Below, one piece after another: positions 59,298-64,000 of a stretch of 64,000 nucleotides of DNA. How positions within the stretch are numbered: the first letter of the stretch is position 1; the number at the start of each line of letters is the position of its first letter. The DNA lies in contig NZ_QYRP01000002.1 of the NCBI RefSeq assembly GCF_003600895.1, positions 2,418,001 through 2,482,000 of the forward strand, written 5' to 3'. Both the position numbers and the translations under genes were made by a program. The stretch is from Nocardioides cavernaquae (GTDB lineage: Bacteria; Actinomycetota; Actinomycetes; Propionibacteriales; Nocardioidaceae). Under the pieces are notes generated by a model. It was not told the DNA's origin. It made no database searches and was given only the letters and a program-made list of their open reading frames with translations.

Positions 59298-59696
59298 TTA
59301 CGCGTTGCCGGAGATCTTCTCGATCAGGGCTGTGGTCGAGATCGCCGGAGTGCGCGGCAGGTAGACGACCTCGCAGATGTCCTTGAACTCGTCGAAACGG
59401 CCCTCCCAGTCGTCGCCCATGACGAGGACGTCGGCGCCGAACTTGAGGATGTAGTCGCGCTTGAGCTCGAGGCTCTCCTCGACGAAGACCTCGTCAACGG
59501 GCTTGAGCGCGCTGACGATCGCGAGGCGCTCGCCCTCGGAGAAGACCGGGAGCCGGTCCTTCTTGCGCATGTTGAGCGCGTCGGCCGACACGCCCACGAC
59601 CAGCCGGTCGCCCAGCGCTGCGGCGCGCTCGATGACGCGGAGATGGCCGACGTGGAACACGTCGAAGGTGCCGAAGGTGATCACAGTGCGGGCCAT
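59298..59696 (-). CDS. Cytidylyltransferase-like nucleotidyltransferase (TagD-like)
   Basis: Protein of 132 residues beginning MARTVITFGTFDVFHVGHLRVIERAAALGDRL. HVGH is the nucleotidyltransferase HxGH motif, and TPAISTTALIEKI is the second signature (ISTT). Length and wording fit glycerol-3-phosphate cytidylyltransferase and related small enzymes that make CDP-glycerol-like precursors for wall polymers or lipids. ATG 59696 is chosen because a GACAAT hexamer lies exactly 6 bases upstream and because it gives the canonical N-terminus. The substrate could also be another polyol phosphate. Confidence 0.85.
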   Translation of the reverse strand: MARTVITFGTFDVFHVGHLRVIERAAALGDRLVVGVSADALNMRKKDRLPVFSEGERLAIVSALKPVDEVFVEESLELKRDYILKFGADVLVMGDDWEGRFDEFKDICEVVYLPRTPAISTTALIEKISGNA

Positions 59697-59702
59697 GTGG
59701 CA

Positions 59703-59708
59703 ATTGTC
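59703..59708 (-). promoter_or_regulatory. -10 box of the nucleotidyltransferase gene
   Basis: Minus-strand GACAAT, six bases, then ATG 59696. Confidence 0.4.
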
Positions 59709-59738
59709 CCATGGGCTCACCTGTGGTCCGTGCACAGA

Positions 59739-59757
59739 TCAGGTTAGGCTCACCTTA
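59739..59757 (+). promoter_or_regulatory. Iron box (DtxR/IdeR/DmdR-type operator)
   Basis: The 19 bases TCAGGTTAGGCTCACCTTA match the well-known consensus TTAGGTTAGGCTAACCTAA at 16 of 19 positions. It lies 41 bases upstream of the iron-binding lipoprotein gene. Fe2+-loaded repressor bound here would shut the transporter off when iron is plentiful. The divergent nucleotidyltransferase start is 43 bases away on the other side and might also be affected. Confidence 0.85.
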
Positions 59758-59797
59758 GACATATCGCCGTCGTCGTACGCCTGTTCCAGGAGACCTC

Positions 59798-60817
59798 ATG
59801 CGCACCTCTGCCCTGCTCGCCACCGGCCTCGCACTGGCCGCCTTCGCGACCACGGGTTGCTCGGTCCTCGGCGGCGAGGACCCTGCCGACCTGCAGGTCT
59901 ACACCGGGCGCCACTACGGCTCGGAGAAGGTCTTCGAGAAGTTCACCAAGGACACCGGGATCACCGTCGACATCCTCTCGGGCGACGACGCCGACCTCCT
60001 CGAGCGGATCAAGGCCGAGGGTGCCAAGTCCACGGCGGACATCTTCATGACCGTCAGCGCCGGGCCGCTCTGGAATGCCGCTGACCAGGGCCTGCTCGAG
60101 TCGCTCGACAGCACGGTCCTCGACAAGGCCGTCCCTGCGCAGTACCGCGACGCCGACGACCGCTGGTTCGGCCTCGTACGCCGCGCACGCACCGTGGTCT
60201 ACGACCCCGCGAAGGTGGACCCGAAGGAGTTCGACGCGAAGGACACCTACGCCGGGCTCACCGACCCGAAGTGGAAGGGCCGGCTCTGCATGCGCGACCT
60301 CAGCGGTGCCTACACCACGTCGCTGGTCGCCTCCCTGATCAACCTCCACGGCTACGACAAGACCCTCGCGATGGTGAAGGGCTGGCTGGCCAACGACGTC
60401 GAGATCATGGGCAACGACGTCGAGCTGCTCGAAGCGATCTCCGCGGGCACCTGCGAGGTCGGCATCTCCAACCACTACTACCTCGCCCGTGGCCAGGCTG
60501 ACGGTGAGCTCAAGGACGTCGCCCTCTACTGGGCCTCCCAGCAGGGTGCCGGCGTCCACGAGAACATCTCCGGCGCCGGTGTCGTCGCGACGAGCGACGC
60601 GAAGGCGAAGGCCCAGGAGTTCCTCGAGTGGCTGGCCACCGAGGGCCAGGACGACATGCTCGAGGGCAACCACGAGTTCCCGGTCAACCCCGAGGTCCCG
60701 GCAGACGAGGCCGCGCTTGCATTCGGCCCGTTCAAGGCGATGTCGGTCGACGCGGAGGCCTACGGCCAGCTCAACCCGGACGCGGTGAAGCTGCTCGCTG
60801 AGGCCGACTACAAGTGA
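59798..60817 (+). CDS. Ferric iron ABC transporter substrate-binding lipoprotein
   Basis: Protein of 339 residues. Signal peptide with the lipobox ATTGCS (Cys21). The mature start LQVYTGRHYGSEKVFEKFTKDTGITVDI is typical of FbpA/FutA/AfuA ferric-binding proteins, with the Tyr of GRHYGS and the paired Tyr in SNHYYLARG as likely iron ligands. Length fits. It captures Fe3+ outside the membrane and hands it to the permease. Its stop codon overlaps the permease GTG (GTGA). Confidence 0.93.
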   Translation: MRTSALLATGLALAAFATTGCSVLGGEDPADLQVYTGRHYGSEKVFEKFTKDTGITVDILSGDDADLLERIKAEGAKSTADIFMTVSAGPLWNAADQGLLESLDSTVLDKAVPAQYRDADDRWFGLVRRARTVVYDPAKVDPKEFDAKDTYAGLTDPKWKGRLCMRDLSGAYTTSLVASLINLHGYDKTLAMVKGWLANDVEIMGNDVELLEAISAGTCEVGISNHYYLARGQADGELKDVALYWASQQGAGVHENISGAGVVATSDAKAKAQEFLEWLATEGQDDMLEGNHEFPVNPEVPADEAALAFGPFKAMSVDAEAYGQLNPDAVKLLAEADYK

Positions 60818-62475
60818 CCCAGTTGGCCATCCTGACCCGTCGCGCGTCCCTGCGCGGCCGCCCCGGATGGTCAGCGCTCGTCCTCCTGCTCGCGGTGCTC
60901 ACCGCAGCACCCGTCGTCTCCGTGCTCCTCGACGGGGCGACGAGTGAGGCGCGGGCCTGGCCCTCCGACCTCGGCGCGATGGTGGTCACCACCGTCCTGC
61001 TGATGCTCGGGGTCGGCGCGGGCACGCTGGTGATCGGCTGCGGGCTGGCCTGGCTGGTCACGGCGTACACCTTCCCGCTGCGCAACCTGATGGTCTGGCT
61101 GCTCGTGCTGCCGCTGGCCATGCCGGCATACATCCTCGGCTTCGTCTTCCTCTCCACCTTCGACGCTGCCAGCCCCGTGCAGCAGTGGCTTCGCGCGCAC
61201 GTGAACGACAGCATCCAGGTCGACGTCTCGACGCTGGCCGGCTGCGCCGTGGTGATGAGCCTGACGCTCTACCCCTACGTCTACCTGATGGCCCGCGCGG
61301 CCTTCGCCGAGCAGGCCCCGACGACGTACGACGCGGCGCGGGTGCTCGGCGCGAGTCGCCGGCGCGCGTTCTTCAGGGTCCTGCTCCCGATGGCTCGTCC
61401 GTCGCTGGCGGCGGGACTGGCACTGGTGATGATGGAGGTCCTCACCGACTTCGCGACGATCCAGTACTTCGGCGTCCAGACCGTCTCCTACGGCGTCTAC
61501 ACGACCTTCAAGCAGAGCTTCAACTTCGCCGCGGCAGCTCAGCTCGCCAGCCTCGTCATGCTCTTCGCGGTCGTCGTGATGGCGGGGGAGCGACTGCTGC
61601 GCGGACGTGCCCGCTACACGCAGCGGGGAGGCCGTGGCAGCGGCCTGGCCCCGACGCGGCTGCCGCTGGTGAAGGGTCTGCTCGCGACCGGTGCGTGCGT
61701 CGCCGCGCTCCTGGCAGCGGTGATCGTCCCCGTCATCCGGCTCACCGGTTGGGCCGTGGACCACGCCCGCAACGGTGACGGCCGTCCGGCGCTGGGCGAG
61801 GGCTTCCTCCAGGCCCTCACCAACTCCGCCGTCGTCGCCGTCCTCGCTGCCCTGCTCTGCGTCGCGCTGGCGGTGCTGATGGGCCACGCACTGCGGCTGG
61901 GCGCTGGTCGCCTGGTCCGCTCGGCTGCGCAGCTCACCACCTTCGGGTACGCCGTGCCCGGCGTCGTCATCGGCATCGGGGTGCTGTTGCTGCTGCGCCA
62001 CCTCGACGGCGCGCTGGTGGCCGTCGGGATTCCTGGTGGCACCGGGCTGCTGGCCACGGGCTCGGTGGTGGCGATCCTGTGTGCCTACGCGGTCCGGTTC
62101 CTCGGCCCGGCCTTCCAGGCGGTCGACGCGTCGTACGCGAAGCTGCCGGTGTCGGTGACCCAGAGTGCGCTGAGTCTCGGATCCGGCCCGATGCGGCTGT
62201 TCGGCCGTGTGCACATGCCGCTCATCCGCCCGGGGGTGGCGGTTGCCCTGGTGCTGGTCGCGATCGATGCGATCAAGGAGCTGCCGATCGTGCTGATGCT
62301 GCGCCCGATCGGCTTCGACACGGTGTCGGCGTGGGTGCACCGCCTGGCGACCGAGAACCTCTGGGGCCTGGCCGCGGCCCCCGCCCTGGTCATCGTCGGG
62401 CTGGCCGTCGTGCCGGTCGCTATCCTCGGCCGGCAGGTCCGCGCCGCGGACCGCAGGGAAGGAGGCCGACGGTGA
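60814..62475 (+). CDS. Ferric iron ABC transporter permease (duplicated FbpB type)
   Basis: Protein of 553 residues with about twelve membrane segments in two repeated halves. Each half has the EAA-like loop (YDAARVLGASRRRAFFRVLLPMARPSLAAG near 175-205; VTQSALSLGSGPMRLFGRVHMPLIRPGVA near 445-475). Double-length permeases are normal for iron(III) transporters. The GTG start overlaps the binding-protein stop and its own end overlaps the ATPase GTG. Confidence 0.94.
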   Translation: MTQLAILTRRASLRGRPGWSALVLLLAVLTAAPVVSVLLDGATSEARAWPSDLGAMVVTTVLLMLGVGAGTLVIGCGLAWLVTAYTFPLRNLMVWLLVLPLAMPAYILGFVFLSTFDAASPVQQWLRAHVNDSIQVDVSTLAGCAVVMSLTLYPYVYLMARAAFAEQAPTTYDAARVLGASRRRAFFRVLLPMARPSLAAGLALVMMEVLTDFATIQYFGVQTVSYGVYTTFKQSFNFAAAAQLASLVMLFAVVVMAGERLLRGRARYTQRGGRGSGLAPTRLPLVKGLLATGACVAALLAAVIVPVIRLTGWAVDHARNGDGRPALGEGFLQALTNSAVVAVLAALLCVALAVLMGHALRLGAGRLVRSAAQLTTFGYAVPGVVIGIGVLLLLRHLDGALVAVGIPGGTGLLATGSVVAILCAYAVRFLGPAFQAVDASYAKLPVSVTQSALSLGSGPMRLFGRVHMPLIRPGVAVALVLVAIDAIKELPIVLMLRPIGFDTVSAWVHRLATENLWGLAAAPALVIVGLAVVPVAILGRQVRAADRREGGRR

Positions 62476-63584
62476 AGCGCCCCGACGAACCCGCAACTCC
62501 TGCCCTCGTGCTCTCCGCGGTCTCGCGCTCCTACGGCGACGTCGGCGCTGCCCGCGGCCTGGACCTCGTCGTCCAGCCCGGAGAGCTGGTCACACTGATC
62601 GGCCCGTCGGGGTGCGGGAAGTCGACCGCCCTGCGCCTGATCGCGGGCCTGGAGCGCCCGGATGCCGGCCGGATCGAGATCGCCGGCGAGGTGGTCGCCG
62701 ACGGCAGCACCTTCCGCCAGCCCGAGAAGCGGCGGGTCGGACTGGTCTTCCAGGACCACGCGCTGTTCCCCCACCTGAGCGTCGCGGCCAACGTCGGTTT
62801 CGGCCTGAACAAGCTTCCGCGTGCCGAGCGTGCGGCCCGGGTCGCTGAGGTGCTCGACCTGGTCCGGCTCGGCGACCATGCCAGGCGGTTCCCTCACGAG
62901 CTCTCCGGCGGCGAGCAGCAGCGGGTCGCACTCGCCCGAGCCCTCGCGCCCAGGCCGGCCGTCGTGCTCCTCGACGAGCCGTTCTCCTCCCTCGACGAGA
63001 ACCTCCGTGGCCACGTGCGCGCCGAGCTGGTCGGCGTACTCCGCACCACCGGCACGACCGCCGTCTTCGTCACGCACGACCAGACCGAGGCACTCGCGAT
63101 CGGCGACCGCGTGGTCGTGATGCAGGGCGGCCGGATCGATCAGGCCGACACCCCGCAGCGGGTCTTCGAGCAACCGGCGACGCGGTTCGTCGCCTCGTTC
63201 ATGGGCGACGCCGATTTCCTGCGTGCCCACGTGCACAACGCTTTGCTGACCTGCGAGATCGGCGTCGTCTCCACGGTCCCCGGCTGGGGCAACTCGGACG
63301 TCGACGTCGACGTCGTGCTGCGCCCGCACGAGGTGGACCTGCGCCCCGACCACGGCCGCACCGAGCCCGGTCCCGAGGTGATCGCCGTGGAGTATCACGG
63401 TGCCTTCGTCCTGCACACCGTCCGGCTGCTCTCGGGGCAGACCCTGCGCTCGTGGCAGCCGCACACCGTGAGGCACCCGGTCGGCACTCCCGTGGCGGTC
63501 AGTGTCGTCCTGGGAGTGACCCCGACCCTGCTGATCGGCGATCGCGCCGTGGTGGAGCCTCCCGCTGGAATCACCGTCGCCTGA
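62472..63584 (+). CDS. Ferric iron ABC transporter ATP-binding protein (FbpC type)
   Basis: Protein of 370 residues. Walker A GPSGCGKST, Q-loop GLVFQDHALFPHLSV, signature LSGGEQQR, Walker B VVLLDEPFSSLD and switch FVTHDQTEA are all present, followed by a regulatory C-terminal TOBE-like domain of about 130 residues. GTG 62472 overlaps the permease stop codon. A longer open frame to the left is antiparallel noise within the permease gene. It energises Fe3+ import with the two preceding genes under one iron box. Confidence 0.95.
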   Translation: MKRPDEPATPALVLSAVSRSYGDVGAARGLDLVVQPGELVTLIGPSGCGKSTALRLIAGLERPDAGRIEIAGEVVADGSTFRQPEKRRVGLVFQDHALFPHLSVAANVGFGLNKLPRAERAARVAEVLDLVRLGDHARRFPHELSGGEQQRVALARALAPRPAVVLLDEPFSSLDENLRGHVRAELVGVLRTTGTTAVFVTHDQTEALAIGDRVVVMQGGRIDQADTPQRVFEQPATRFVASFMGDADFLRAHVHNALLTCEIGVVSTVPGWGNSDVDVDVVLRPHEVDLRPDHGRTEPGPEVIAVEYHGAFVLHTVRLLSGQTLRSWQPHTVRHPVGTPVAVSVVLGVTPTLLIGDRAVVEPPAGITVA

Positions 63585-63590
63585 CATGAT
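63585..63590 (+). promoter_or_regulatory. -10 box of the DUF445 gene
   Basis: CATGAT, six bases (CGCGGC), then GTG 63597; it starts right at the end of the iron operon. Confidence 0.35.
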
Positions 63591-63596
63591 CGCGGC

Positions 63597-64000
63597 GTGG
63601 CTCTCCTGACCCCCTCGCCCGCCGCTGCTCCTGGCCCGACCGGCCCGTCCGGTCCGCTGGTCGACTCGGCAGCGGACGCCGAACGTCGCACGGCGCTGCG
63701 CCGCATGCGCGCCGTCGCACTGTCCCTGCTGGTCCTCGCCGCCATCGTGTACGCCGTGACGCTCGGCCAGGACGGCTTCCTCGGGTTCGTCAACGCTGGA
63801 GCCGAGGCGAGCATGGTCGGTGCCATCGCTGACTGGTTCGCGGTGACGGCGCTGTTCCGGCACCCGCTCGGGCTGCCGATCCCGCACACGGCCCTGATCC
63901 CGAAGCGCAAGGACGACCTCGGTCGTGGCCTGGAGGACTTCGTCGGCGAGAACTTCCTGCAGGAGGCCGTGATCCGCGACCGGGTCGGAGCGGCCGATCT
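63597..64000 (+). CDS. DUF445 family membrane protein (3' partial)
   Basis: The first 134 codons are in the window and run into its right edge. After a Pro/Ala-rich N-terminus there is a hydrophobic segment (about residues 37-55, RAVALSLLVLAAIVYAVTL), then the signature GAIADWFAVTALFRHPLGLPIPHTALIPKRKDDLGRGLEDFVGENFL, diagnostic of DUF445 (YjiN/YheB-like). Family function is unknown; a membrane-associated role is expected. The GTG start follows a -10-like hexamer by 6 bases. Confidence 0.88.
   Translation, partial: MALLTPSPAAAPGPTGPSGPLVDSAADAERRTALRRMRAVALSLLVLAAIVYAVTLGQDGFLGFVNAGAEASMVGAIADWFAVTALFRHPLGLPIPHTALIPKRKDDLGRGLEDFVGENFLQEAVIRDRVGAAD

Overview
The window is one stretch of a high-GC actinobacterial chromosome. 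The suite of genes suggests Nocardioides or a close relative in the Nocardioidaceae, though no rRNA or marker gene here settles this. The clues are a single-chain type I fatty acid synthase with acpS, a fused biotin-dependent acyl-CoA carboxylase, ergothioneine genes, a class I PHA synthase, fused-form pntA with pntB, many GTG starts, ATGA/GTGA gene overlaps and many apparently leaderless mRNAs. I found no rRNA, tRNA, CRISPR array, insertion sequence, integrase or phage gene. No gap between genes exceeds 300 bases.

Layout. 1-2713: a DUF3556 membrane protein (cut by the left edge) coupled to a phytoene-desaturase-like FAD oxidoreductase. 2809-5806: a MacAB-like adaptor, ATPase and permease operon. 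5896-12696: an aldonolactone-oxidase-like flavoprotein, a PLP amino acid deaminase/aldolase, a LysR regulator, and a very unusual protein joining a complete MFS transporter to a neutral ceramidase. The first and last genes of this group carry the same palindromic promoter element at the same distance from the start codon. 12693-15137: small membrane and DUF4242 genes next to an AraC regulator. 15155-19081: a PucR regulator divergent from PHA synthase and PHA depolymerase.

19278-37803 is the lipogenic core. It holds PEP carboxylase, a 1,856-residue fused acyl-CoA carboxylase, and divergently the 2,989-residue FAS-I with AcpS, followed by a convergent TetR regulator. An 11-bp word, GAAACATGAGG, occurs as a perfect inverted pair between carboxylase and FAS and as a single copy in the ppc promoter. 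A close 10-bp variant lies upstream of the tetR gene. This looks like a FasR-type regulon covering oxaloacetate supply, malonyl-CoA synthesis, fatty acid synthesis and the regulator itself.

37897-45162: a DUF3152 metalloprotease, an FMN reductase, and egtD, a truncated egtC and egtB in one tightly coupled operon; then ribA, a hydrolase and an acyl-CoA dehydrogenase. 45246-52629: a membrane adenylate cyclase, a VOC protein, a lipoprotein, a secreted PLD-like protein, FprA, LysR and DUF2237. 52829-55798: pntAB, ended by a 23-bp perfect hairpin. 55867-59696: secreted proteins, a small phasin-like protein and a nucleotidyltransferase. 59739-63584: a ferric-iron ABC transporter behind a DtxR/IdeR-type iron box. 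63597 onward: a DUF445 membrane protein cut by the right edge.

A recurring property is that about ten genes begin exactly 6 nt after a -10-like hexamer, implying leaderless transcripts. Family assignments rest on motifs and remembered family features; no database search was run.
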